Shown: positions 1 to 6,397 of the stretch, piece after piece
How the letters are laid out: every line of letters starts with the position of its first letter
How positions within the stretch are numbered: the stretch's first letter is position 1
Source of the DNA: Myxococcota bacterium
GTDB lineage: Bacteria; Myxococcota_C; UBA6777
Assembly (NCBI GenBank): GCA_963169055.1
Contig: CAUJFU010000123.1
Span: 1 to 13,433 of the forward strand
Length of the DNA stretch: 13,433 bases
Direction of reading: 5' to 3'
Notes under the pieces: generated by a model
The model's input: the letters and a program-made list of their open reading frames with translations, nothing else
The model's database searches: none
Told to the model about the DNA's origin: nothing
Made by a program: the position numbers and the translations under genes

Positions 1-48
1 CAAGCAGCGCCCCACCAAACCGAGCCGACCCCGCTTGACCGACGAAGC

Positions 49-390
49 CTAGCTATCGCGTTGGGTATCGTGTGCGTCGATGTCGTGCGGGAGGACGGAC
101 TCTGCGGCATCGGAAACAGGGGATTCCCATGTCGTGCAGTCGATGGGTTCCTGTTCACGAGGCTGACAGCGCCCTGCGATGCACAAAAAGGCTTCCCCAC
201 AGGCGATCTGTTCTGCACAAGGCCGACACCTCGTATCGACGGGCGAGATAAAGCATCCTGCCCCCCAAGCCCAGATCAAGCCTAGCCCGATCAAGGCCCT
301 CAAAAACCGAGCGAACAAGCGATGGCGATCAGCCGAGGCTAGGGCGATGAACAAAAGCAGCCCGATGGAATGGGGTTTAGTCACTGCCAT
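49..390 (-). CDS. Small Cys-rich probable lipoprotein, unknown function
   Basis: A 113-residue protein if it starts at the ATG at 390. No family is recognised. A positively charged stretch (residues 22-31) is followed by a hydrophobic segment (about 32-45) ending in GAGC, so Cys46 could be a lipoprotein cysteine; the Gly at -3 makes the lipobox non-canonical. After it comes a compact cysteine cluster, C55-x2-C58-x5-C64-x5-C70-x4-C75, of a type often seen in exported deltaproteobacterial proteins and probably disulphide bonded. The acidic tail is rich in Asp and His. The ATG overlaps the end of the upstream TPR gene by 14 bp, which suggests translational coupling; no clear Shine-Dalgarno is present. 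A TTG about 25 codons further in would give a more classical short signal peptide. The reading frame continues upstream of the ATG across the TPR gene, but that part is a shadow. Real gene likely, exact start uncertain. Confidence 0.6.
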   Translation of the reverse strand: MAVTKPHSIGLLLFIALASADRHRLFARFLRALIGLGLIWAWGAGCFISPVDTRCRPCAEQIACGEAFLCIAGRCQPREQEPIDCTTWESPVSDAAESVLPHDIDAHDTQRDS

Positions 391-1321
391 ACAGCACCGT
401 CCGAGGCTGAGGGGGCGACAACGTGCGTTCGGAAGAAGCAGCGCTTTCTTGAACCCACTTGGAGATATGCAGCGCAAAGCCTGTGAACAACAAAGCACCC
501 GCGACACCATACAGCACATTGGCGGCCCATGCGCGCTCTTGGGCTTGCTGTGCGAGTCGAAGGTATTGTTGTGTTCCGTCGAGGGTGTAGGGGGATTGTT
601 GACGCTGTACATCATCCAAAAGCGCCAACCCACCGAATGTACAGCCGACAGCCAAGGCCGCACCACCCACAGCCGTCACGATCCAAGCCGAGAGGTGCAT
701 GGCTTTCGAAGGCCGAAGGATCGGGTCAATCAGTGCTTTTTGCAGGGGGGGATTTGACTCGAAGGGAGCTTTGGGACGATGCTTTCGTGCCAAGGCTTGG
801 GCTTGCTCTTGGATCTGCCGCGCACAAGCTCGCGCAAACCCCGATTGCACCGAAGCAAACGCAACACGGATCTGCGGGGCAATGGAGCGCAATGCAGGCA
901 AACGTGCGCAAGGATCCAACAGCAGCGCCTTTTCAAAAGCATCCCGACTTTCGACAGACTGCAACAGATTGGCGTAGATCACACCCAAAAAAGCAAACAG
1001 CCGCACACGATCAGGCAACGAAAGCTCCAGCAAAGATTGGCGCTTTTGCATCAAAAAAAAGCTCAAGGCCTTTTCCCATTCTGAATCGCGGCAGTGTTGC
1101 ACGCCCACCGCAAAAGCATCGGCCTTTTCGGAGGTGGGTTGTGTCGTCGGCTTTGGGGAGGGGGATGGAGTGGTTTGCGAGATCGGCTTCAAGAGGGGTG
1201 GAGTGGTTTGTGAGATCGGCTTGGAGGTTGGTGGAGTGGTTTGAGGCTGCGCACAAACAGGCATCCAAGCCCATCCGAGCCAAGCCACCACCGCGAAGAA
1301 TCCGAAACGAAGGGTTTGCAT
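377..1321 (-). CDS. Exported TPR-like membrane protein with Pro/Thr-rich linker
   Basis: A 314-residue protein. Residues 1-24 form a signal peptide (hydrophobic stretch ending VCA, then Gln25). Residues 25-65 are a low-complexity Thr/Pro/Ser linker containing an 11-residue tandem repeat (KPISQTTPP core). Residues 68-160 are helical and TPR-like: one unit contains AFEKALLLDP, followed by IAPQIRVAF, a pattern typical of myxobacterial TPR proteins. Two hydrophobic helices follow at about 212-234 and 266-286, joined by a Gln-rich amphipathic stretch. The likely location is the cell envelope, with the TPR part outside the cytoplasm. Function is unknown; TPR domains usually mediate protein contacts. 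The gene lies 113 bp downstream of lipA on the same strand and overlaps the next gene by 14 bp. The Shine-Dalgarno is weak, but the ATG at 1321 sits directly before an excellent signal peptide, which supports the start. Confidence 0.82.
   Translation of the reverse strand: MQTLRFGFFAVVAWLGWAWMPVCAQPQTTPPTSKPISQTTPPLLKPISQTTPSPSPKPTTQPTSEKADAFAVGVQHCRDSEWEKALSFFLMQKRQSLLELSLPDRVRLFAFLGVIYANLLQSVESRDAFEKALLLDPCARLPALRSIAPQIRVAFASVQSGFARACARQIQEQAQALARKHRPKAPFESNPPLQKALIDPILRPSKAMHLSAWIVTAVGGAALAVGCTFGGLALLDDVQRQQSPYTLDGTQQYLRLAQQAQERAWAANVLYGVAGALLFTGFALHISKWVQESAASSERTLSPPQPRTVLYGSD
1167..1242. repeat. 33-bp tandem repeat inside the TPR gene
   Basis: Units start at 1167, 1200 and 1233 (the last is partial), each beginning GGAGTGGTTT. 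The period of 33 bp equals 11 codons, so unit-number changes keep the frame. It encodes the Thr/Pro-rich linker of the TPR protein, with KPISQ in each full unit. Confidence 0.85.
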
Positions 1322-1400
1322 TATCTTGCACCCATGCCGATCTCACGGATGTTGGGCGCGTATGAACCACCAACGCGCTCACTCCACGAAACACTTCGAG

Positions 1401-1420
1401 CAAAACAGCTTATCAAAGCT
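1401..1420 (-). terminator. Weak hairpin downstream of lipA
   Basis: On the minus strand AGCTT (1420-1416) pairs with AAGCT (1411-1407) around a 4-base loop and is followed by GTTTTG, about 15 bases after the lipA stop. The stem is only 5 bp, so it is at best an attenuating terminator between lipA and the TPR gene. Confidence 0.25.
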
Positions 1421-1434
1421 TCAAACAAAGCCGC

Positions 1435-2385
1435 TTATGCTTGTGTCGCCTTGCGCTCGCGGACAAGGTGCTGGATGAACAATTCACCCGCACGATACGA
1501 GCTTCGCACCATCGGTCCTGCGGCAACAAAGGCAAAGCCGCGCTTGCGGCCTTCTTCTGCAAACGCATCGAATTTTTCGGGAGGTACAAAAGACTCAACC
1601 GCGAGGTGTTTGAGGGTGGGTTGCAGATATTGCCCGATGGTCAAGATCTCCACGCCTGCGGCCAACAGATCATCCATCGATTGGTAGATCTCATCGTCTT
1701 GTTCGCCCAAACCGAGCATCAACGCAGATTTGGTCACGATCCGAGGCTGCACCTTTTTGACATGAGCCAATACCTGCAACGATTGATCGTAGTTGCAACG
1801 GGCGTCACGGATGCGCCTCGTCAAACGGCGAACCGTCTCGATGTTGTGGGCAAATACGGTGGGTTGGGCAGCGGCGACAAGTTCGATGGCCGCGAGATCA
1901 CCTTGGAAATCCGGCGTCAAGACTTCGACCATGATGCGATCTTGAGAGAGCGCGAACACTTCTCGGATCACCTTGGCAAAGTGATCGGCTCCGCCATCTG
2001 GCAGATCATCCCGATCCACCGAAGTGATCACCACATAATCTAGCTTCATCGCCTGTGCGGATTCTGCAACTTTACGAGGTTCGTCCTGATCCAGAACAAC
2101 GCCGTGTTTTCCCGTCTTGACCGCACAAAACCGACAACCACGCGTGCAAACGTCGCCCATCACCATAAACGTGGCTGTTCCACCACTCCAACATTCCCCA
2201 AGATTCGGACAACGCGCTTCTTCACAGACGGTGTGCAATCCGCCCGAATGCAGGCGATCTTTGATCGCCGCAAAGTTTTCTCCCGCAGGGATCTGGCTGC
2301 GCAACCAAGCAGGCTTGCGCAACAACGGTTGTCGCCGCGAACGTTCTGCGCGGATATCGACTGTTTTCTTTTCGATTTGTGTCAT
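1435..2385 (-). CDS. lipA: Lipoyl synthase LipA
   Basis: A radical-SAM enzyme of 316 residues that inserts two sulphur atoms into octanoyl chains bound to lipoyl domains (E2 subunits and GcvH), completing lipoate synthesis in the cytoplasm. Both cluster signatures are visible: the auxiliary cluster CEEARCPNLGEC (C-x4-C-x5-C), and the SAM-binding cluster CTRGCRFC (C-x3-C-x2-C) about 20 residues later. Also present are the VVITSVDRDDLPDGGA block, the QYLQPT block and the C-terminal RSSY serine motif that ligates the auxiliary cluster. Length matches the family. The ATG at 2385 (MTQIEKK) is chosen because GGAG lies 9 bases upstream; a TTG at 2421 would add 12 residues with no support. Divergent from the crp-like gene. 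No lipB or pyruvate dehydrogenase genes are visible nearby. Confidence 0.98.
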   Translation of the reverse strand: MTQIEKKTVDIRAERSRRQPLLRKPAWLRSQIPAGENFAAIKDRLHSGGLHTVCEEARCPNLGECWSGGTATFMVMGDVCTRGCRFCAVKTGKHGVVLDQDEPRKVAESAQAMKLDYVVITSVDRDDLPDGGADHFAKVIREVFALSQDRIMVEVLTPDFQGDLAAIELVAAAQPTVFAHNIETVRRLTRRIRDARCNYDQSLQVLAHVKKVQPRIVTKSALMLGLGEQDDEIYQSMDDLLAAGVEILTIGQYLQPTLKHLAVESFVPPEKFDAFAEEGRKRGFAFVAAGPMVRSSYRAGELFIQHLVRERKATQA

Positions 2386-2540
2386 TTCCCTATGCTCCAC
2401 GCCTTCTACACTCCATCGCAAAGAAGGCTCCCGAATCGCGATCCAAAAGGCTTGTACTAGCCGCCCATAATCAAGATGCTCACGCCCTGTCTATCGACGC
2501 AACCAACACTCCACAACCATTCCACCCAAAGCGTACGCCA

Positions 2541-2767
2541 TCAGACACACCGCCCCAAAACGCGCTGATGATTAACACCGTTGCCCACGACAAGCAAGCA
2601 CAACGGACTGCCTTTTTGCAGCAAGACCACGCATTCTTCTTTGCAATCCGCACAACATCGGCTACAACGGGGAGTGCTTTGCTGGCTTTCAGCCTTCCAA
2701 AAGACGTAGGGAACTCGCAACCGACGCAACGCACCCCTTTTTCACTCTCCCGCCGAGCACGGGCCAA
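2541..2767 (-). pseudogene. Possible frameshifted small zinc-ribbon gene
   Basis: This is the only gene-like signal in the 472-bp space between lipA and the crp-like gene. One minus-strand frame gives RCVGCEFPTSFGRLKASKAL and then loses sense. The adjacent frame picks up at the same point with RCSRCCADCKEEC and runs to a TGA at 2541. Adding one C to the minus-strand CCCC run (plus-strand GGGG at 2669-2672) joins them into about 75 residues from a TTG at 2767, with C-x2-C-x17-C-x2-C spacing, a typical zinc ribbon. This could be a real frameshift, a homopolymer sequencing error, or chance. The start is a guess, since only TTG or GTG candidates exist. Outside this stretch, 2386-2540 and 2768-2857 show nothing beyond the Shine-Dalgarno sites of the flanking genes. 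Confidence 0.33.
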
Positions 2768-2857
2768 GATGCCTGATCGCTCGACACGCCCTTTCTGGCT
2801 GTGTGCCTTTTCTTTCGGTCGCTGCTGCGCTTGTTTTTTCAGAAGGATGATCAAACC

Positions 2858-3562
2858 ATGAGTACAAAAGGTTTTCAACCACGCGACTTGCTCTCCCGTG
2901 TCACTCTGTTTGAAGGGATCAGCGCAGAAGATCTCGGGCCGATGATCCCGATGCTTCGGCCTAAAAAGTGCGTACGCGGCCAACCCGTCGTCGAAGTCGG
3001 AACCCTCGGTCAAACACTCTACTTGATCGCTGAAGGCCGCGTTAAAGTCGCCCTCTCCGATAACCAAGGCCGCGAAGTCATCCTCTCAATCCTTGACGAA
3101 GGGGACTTTTTTGGCGAACTGTCCTTGCTCGATCAAAACCCCCGATCTGCGAGCGTGATCGCACTCAGATCCACCTTGCTTTATGCCCTCGAACGCGAAG
3201 ACTTTATGCGCGTCGTCGAAGACAATCCCCGCATCATGCTCAACGTCATGCAAAAGCTCTGTGAACGCCTGCGCAAAGCCGATGCTGTGATCAGCGATCT
3301 CGTCTTGCTCGATGTATACGGGCGTGTCGCACGTTACCTCCTCGATCTCTCCAAAGAACAAGGCCAAGAAACCGAAGAAGGCTTTCTCATCCCCAAACTC
3401 CCCTCCCAACAAGAGATCGCGTCCATGCTCGGCACCAGCCGCGAAACCATCAACCGCGTGCTCTCCGAGCTCGAAAAACGCGGCATCCTCGAACGCGATG
3501 GACGGGCCTTGCGCATCCTCTCTCATGCCTCTCTTGATCTGGAGATCGAAAGCAAGCTCTAG
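2858..3562 (+). CDS. CRP/FNR-family transcriptional regulator
   Basis: A 234-residue dimeric DNA-binding regulator. The cyclic-nucleotide-binding beta-roll (about residues 15-120) includes the phosphate-cassette motif FGELSLLDQNPRSASV, with the Gly-Glu and Arg-Ser pairs that hold the nucleotide phosphate in E. coli CRP. The long dimer helix follows (RLRKADAVISDLVLLDVYGR). By eye, the position of E. coli CRP Thr127 is Ala and Ser128 is Asp, so the ligand may not be cAMP. The C-terminal helix-turn-helix has recognition helix SRETINRVL, keeping the Arg, Glu and Arg that read TGTGA half-sites. No cysteine cluster of the FNR type is present. Start: ATG at 2858, with AAGGA 10 bases upstream; an in-frame ATG at 2801 only adds an unlikely Phe/Arg-rich leader. 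Divergent from lipA. Targets are not evident in this window. Confidence 0.96.
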   Translation: MSTKGFQPRDLLSRVTLFEGISAEDLGPMIPMLRPKKCVRGQPVVEVGTLGQTLYLIAEGRVKVALSDNQGREVILSILDEGDFFGELSLLDQNPRSASVIALRSTLLYALEREDFMRVVEDNPRIMLNVMQKLCERLRKADAVISDLVLLDVYGRVARYLLDLSKEQGQETEEGFLIPKLPSQQEIASMLGTSRETINRVLSELEKRGILERDGRALRILSHASLDLEIESKL

Positions 3563-3626
3563 TCATGCACAAACAGGTGGTGCAACCGATCCAACAAGGT
3601 GCGGGGGTGGCTCGAAAGCAAGCTCT
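3546..3626. repeat. 15-bp direct repeat at the 3' end of the crp-like gene
   Basis: TCGAAAGCAAGCTCT occurs at 3546-3560 (last codons and part of the stop of the crp-like gene) and again exactly at 3612-3626, 66 bases later. The bases after each copy also resemble each other. It looks like a small duplication. Confidence 0.7.
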
Positions 3627-3637
3627 CGCCACGCACC
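3598..3637 (+). terminator. GC-rich hairpin after the crp-like gene
   Basis: GGTGCG (3598-3603) pairs with CGCACC (3632-3637), and TGGC with GCCA just inside, leaving a four-G bulge on the left arm. It sits 36 bases after the crp-like stop. There is no T-run, so it may be a terminator without a U-tract, an mRNA 3'-end hairpin, or a chance product of the local duplication. Confidence 0.3.
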
Positions 3638-3702
3638 ACCGATCACTCCGCTCTGAGGGCCTCCCTATACACCGCTCACACCGACACCAAAAGCCTTTTT
3701 CT

Positions 3703-5868
3703 GTGCTGCGACCCACAGCATCCCGCTGGATGGGGCTGTTGCAACTCATCGCGTGGTGGTGGGCGTGCGCTTGCGGCCCCACGACTCCCACCGAGATCGG
3801 GCCCCGCAGCGAAGCGCGCCCCGCAGGAGGTCGCCTTCGTATCGGAGCCACCGTCACTTTGCAAAGCGAGCGACCCGCCAACATCTATTACACCGTCGAC
3901 GGCAGCACACCAAACGAAAAGCACGGACTGCTCTACTCTTCACCGCTTGCGATCTGGGCCTCGACGACCTTACGATTCGTAGCAATCGACGCCGAAGGAA
4001 GACGCGGTTTTGTTGGACAAGCCGACTACTCCATCGATGGGCTGTTTGCGCAAAGTTGGGCCGAACCCGGCACAGGAAACTACCGCACCGTCCAACAGAT
4101 CACGCTGCTTACAGACAAACCCGCTACCGTCCATTACACACTTGACGGCACCGATCCAAACGAGTCTTCCGCTCGTTATCTCGCTCCCATCGCGATCACC
4201 ACCGATACCACGCTGCGCTTTTTCTCGATCGATCCGTGGGGAAACCGTGAACCGATCCAAGAAGCCACCTACAACTTTCCTCCACGCTTTCAGATCTCCC
4301 CAGTATCGGGGGTATACTTGCCCAACACCACCGATATACAGATCGAATCCTCGGAGTCTGGGCGCATCGAATACAGCTTGATGGATGGCCCTTGGCTACG
4401 TTATGTCGGTCCCTTCGGCCTTCAACGCGATCTGATCGTGACAGTACGCGCCTTTGATCTGCAAAATCTGCTCTCGAACCTAGAAACCGCCTACTACGGA
4501 GTAATCGAGCCTTGGAGATATCGGGATCTTCCAAAACAACCGATTGTTCCCGTGGTGAGTGCGATGCTCGATCCCGAAGGATTCGGACAACCCGCGTGGT
4601 TGATTGCAGAGCGTTCAAGGCTGTTGCTTTGGCGCGATATGGAAAGCGGCGGAAAGCCCGTAGTGATCGGACAAGACGCAAGCACTCCACCTGAACGGTT
4701 GCGAGTGTGGGATATGGATGGGGACGGAGTGGCGGATATCTTGGTGCGCCGCCCCTTGGGATGGGAGTATTGGCGTTCACTGGGAGGTGATCGCTACAGC
4801 GTCGATCTAGCGACGTTTGGCTCGTGGCTGACCTCTGATATCTTGGATATCTTGGCGGGAGACTTTGATGGCGACAGCCAATTGGATCTGCTTTTGTTGG
4901 ACAAGCGCCCTGCGATGAGTCGGATCTTATGGCGACGAAACGGGCGTTATGAAGCAGGCCCGACCCCCAAAGAGATCGGCCCTCCTCACCAAGCCCTCGC
5001 AAGCGATCTGGACGGTGATCGTTATGCTGATCTGGTGGTCTTGCCCGAAGAAGGCGAACCTTATGTCCTTTGGGGCGATGGCAAGGGCGGTTTTGAACGC
5101 ACAGGACTCCAGCCCGCACTGCCGGGACTTGCGCGTGTGCGTTGGCTGCATGTCGGACGCTACGATGTCGATCTCGACGGCGATCTCGATCTTGTGTTTG
5201 TGGGTGTTGGAGAAGCCGATGCGGATGCAACGGTGGGCCGCGCTCCCAAAGCCCCAACCGATGCGCGTTTGCATCTTGTCACGCTGCATCAGATCCCGGG
5301 GCGTGGCTGGCGCTTTGCCTCGCGGGTCACTCACGATGCCCAAGATATCCGAGGCTTGATGTGGATAGATGCCGATGGAGACCCGTATATGGATCTCCTG
5401 TGCTTGCGAGAAAACGCCCCACCTGTTTTATGGAAAAACCTTCGCGGAGTCACATGGTTGGATGCCACAAAGATCGTCGGTTCCCCCCAAGGGATCAGCG
5501 TGTTTGGCCTTGGAGATCCGCTTGTCACAGGGCGCGCCTCGCTATACGGCATCCAAGCCTCAAACACCGTGAGGGCGATCACTCCGCCCTCTACGCATCC
5601 TTCTTTGCGTTTGGCTTTGCGCGGTATCCAAGGCAACCGCTCTGCGTGGGGCGCACGTGTGCGCTTGCAGATGGACGGATTGCGGTTGTTGCGCGAGATC
5701 GGAGCAGGTGCCACAGGGCCCGATCAACCCGATATCTTTTTGCCCATCCCGCTCGGTGAAACCAAACAATTAGGCCGCCTCTCGATCTCTTGGGGCGACA
5801 AGATCGAACGCGAGATCCCCAACCCTTCGCCCAATCAAACACTCTTGATCTCTCCCCAATCCCCCTGA
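3703..5868 (+). CDS. Lipoprotein with chitobiase-type, FG-GAP and ASPIC/UnbV domains
   Basis: About 721 residues from the GTG at 3703. The N-terminus is a lipoprotein-like signal: Arg at residues 3 and 8, a hydrophobic run, then WWACACG with Cys24 as the likely acylated residue. Two chitobiase C-terminal-like modules follow, marked by YYTVDGSTPN (about 62-71) and HYTLDGTDPN (about 144-153), each followed by a TTLRF strand; a third, degenerate copy is at about 197-265. The central part has five calcium-type loops of the FG-GAP/VCBS pattern DxDGDxxxD (about 337, 387, 435, 490, 556), expected to form a beta-propeller. The last 85 residues (NRSAWGARVRL ... LSISWGDKIE) match the ASPIC/UnbV domain. 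Probable role: surface or outer-membrane adhesion or carbohydrate/protein binding; no catalytic motif is seen. No start has a good Shine-Dalgarno; ATG at 3565 or 3730 are alternatives. Confidence 0.9.
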   Translation: MLRPTASRWMGLLQLIAWWWACACGPTTPTEIGPRSEARPAGGRLRIGATVTLQSERPANIYYTVDGSTPNEKHGLLYSSPLAIWASTTLRFVAIDAEGRRGFVGQADYSIDGLFAQSWAEPGTGNYRTVQQITLLTDKPATVHYTLDGTDPNESSARYLAPIAITTDTTLRFFSIDPWGNREPIQEATYNFPPRFQISPVSGVYLPNTTDIQIESSESGRIEYSLMDGPWLRYVGPFGLQRDLIVTVRAFDLQNLLSNLETAYYGVIEPWRYRDLPKQPIVPVVSAMLDPEGFGQPAWLIAERSRLLLWRDMESGGKPVVIGQDASTPPERLRVWDMDGDGVADILVRRPLGWEYWRSLGGDRYSVDLATFGSWLTSDILDILAGDFDGDSQLDLLLLDKRPAMSRILWRRNGRYEAGPTPKEIGPPHQALASDLDGDRYADLVVLPEEGEPYVLWGDGKGGFERTGLQPALPGLARVRWLHVGRYDVDLDGDLDLVFVGVGEADADATVGRAPKAPTDARLHLVTLHQIPGRGWRFASRVTHDAQDIRGLMWIDADGDPYMDLLCLRENAPPVLWKNLRGVTWLDATKIVGSPQGISVFGLGDPLVTGRASLYGIQASNTVRAITPPSTHPSLRLALRGIQGNRSAWGARVRLQMDGLRLLREIGAGATGPDQPDIFLPIPLGETKQLGRLSISWGDKIEREIPNPSPNQTLLISPQSP

Positions 5869-5907
5869 ACTTTGCTCGATCACCCCATGCCCCGCCCTCC
5901 CAAGATC

Positions 5908-5930
5908 ACAAGATGCTGTCTTGTCTTTCC
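5908..5930 (+). terminator. Weak hairpin after the FG-GAP gene
   Basis: ACAAGA (5908-5913) pairs with TCTTGT (5919-5924) around a 5-base loop and is followed by CTTTCC, 39 bases after the stop. The stem is 6 bp with few GC pairs, so it is a weak candidate. The remaining bases to 6073 hold no gene that I can support. Confidence 0.3.
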
Positions 5931-6061
5931 TTCGCAGAGCGAGTAGGCTGGCGGTCTCTTTGCGCAAAAGACGATGCAAAACAACTGTGCAAATGCACGT
6001 CGCAAGGGCCAAGCGGCGCATCGCACAAAAGCCGCGTATGATTCCCGATCCACCTAGCCTT

Positions 6062-6067
6062 GAGGAG
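6062..6067 (+). promoter_or_regulatory. Shine-Dalgarno that fixes a GTG start
   Basis: GAGGAG sits 6 bases before the GTG at 6074. It is among the best ribosome binding sites in the window and decides for this start over the ATG at 6038, which has no such site. Confidence 0.8.
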
Positions 6068-6073
6068 ACCACC

Positions 6074-6349
6074 GTGAGCCAGATCTACCGCATCTTTATC
6101 CGCCACGAATCAGAAGCCCAACCCGCCTACATCAAGATCCAATCCGACAAAAGCCCCGCAGAGATCATGAACGAGATCCAAAGTGCGATGCAGCGGCCTG
6201 AACCGTCGATGTGGAGTTGTGTAGATGTCAAAAGCCAGTCGTGGATCTTCCGCGCCGACAAGATCTACACCGTTTGCATCTATCCGCCCGAAGCCATCCC
6301 CGAAGAAAGCTCCGAAGATTCCGATCGCCTCGATATCGCAGCCAGTTAA
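6074..6349 (+). CDS. 91-residue hypothetical protein upstream of a response regulator
   Basis: No family is recognised. The protein begins MSQIYRIFIRHES. A first beta-rich part is followed by a short helix (SPAEIMNEIQSAMQ), then a second strand pair with SWIFRADKIYTVCIYPPE, and an acidic tail (EESSEDSD). It has no signal peptide or membrane segment, so it is probably cytoplasmic. It ends 48 bp before the sigma-54 response regulator on the same strand and may be cotranscribed with it. A partner, modulator or unrelated role is equally possible. The start is set by GAGGAG 6 bases before GTG. Confidence in the gene is fairly good, because the Shine-Dalgarno, codon usage and amino-acid make-up agree. 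Confidence 0.75.
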   Translation: MSQIYRIFIRHESEAQPAYIKIQSDKSPAEIMNEIQSAMQRPEPSMWSCVDVKSQSWIFRADKIYTVCIYPPEAIPEESSEDSDRLDIAAS

Positions 6350-6355
6350 CGTAAA

Positions 6356-6369
6356 GCCTGCCAACAGGC
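6356..6369 (+). other. Small hairpin between the 91-aa gene and the response regulator
   Basis: GCCTG (6356-6360) and CAGGC (6365-6369) form a perfect 5-bp stem with a CCAA loop in the 48-bp spacer, with no T-run after it. It may affect mRNA processing or translation of the regulator; chance is also possible. Confidence 0.35.
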
Positions 6370-6397
6370 CCAGACGAACGGCATCATGGAGACCGAT

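Noticed and set aside
1-48. Possible start of another minus-strand gene at the window edge
   Set aside because: GTG/TTG codons exist, but 48 bases without a Shine-Dalgarno or motif are not enough to call a gene.
529-1365. Plus-strand open frame (278 codons) opposite the TPR gene
   Set aside because: Antisense to a protein with a good signal peptide and TPR-like region; its product has no recognisable character.
2641-2668. Possible promoter TTGCAA-16-TACAAC for the crp-like gene
   Set aside because: Poor -10 match, 190 bases from the start codon, and inside the possible zinc-ribbon gene; not convincing.
4196-5257. Long minus-strand open frame (353 codons) opposite the FG-GAP gene
   Set aside because: Low-complexity Arg/His/Pro-rich product with no motif; the plus strand clearly encodes FG-GAP loops, so this is a shadow.
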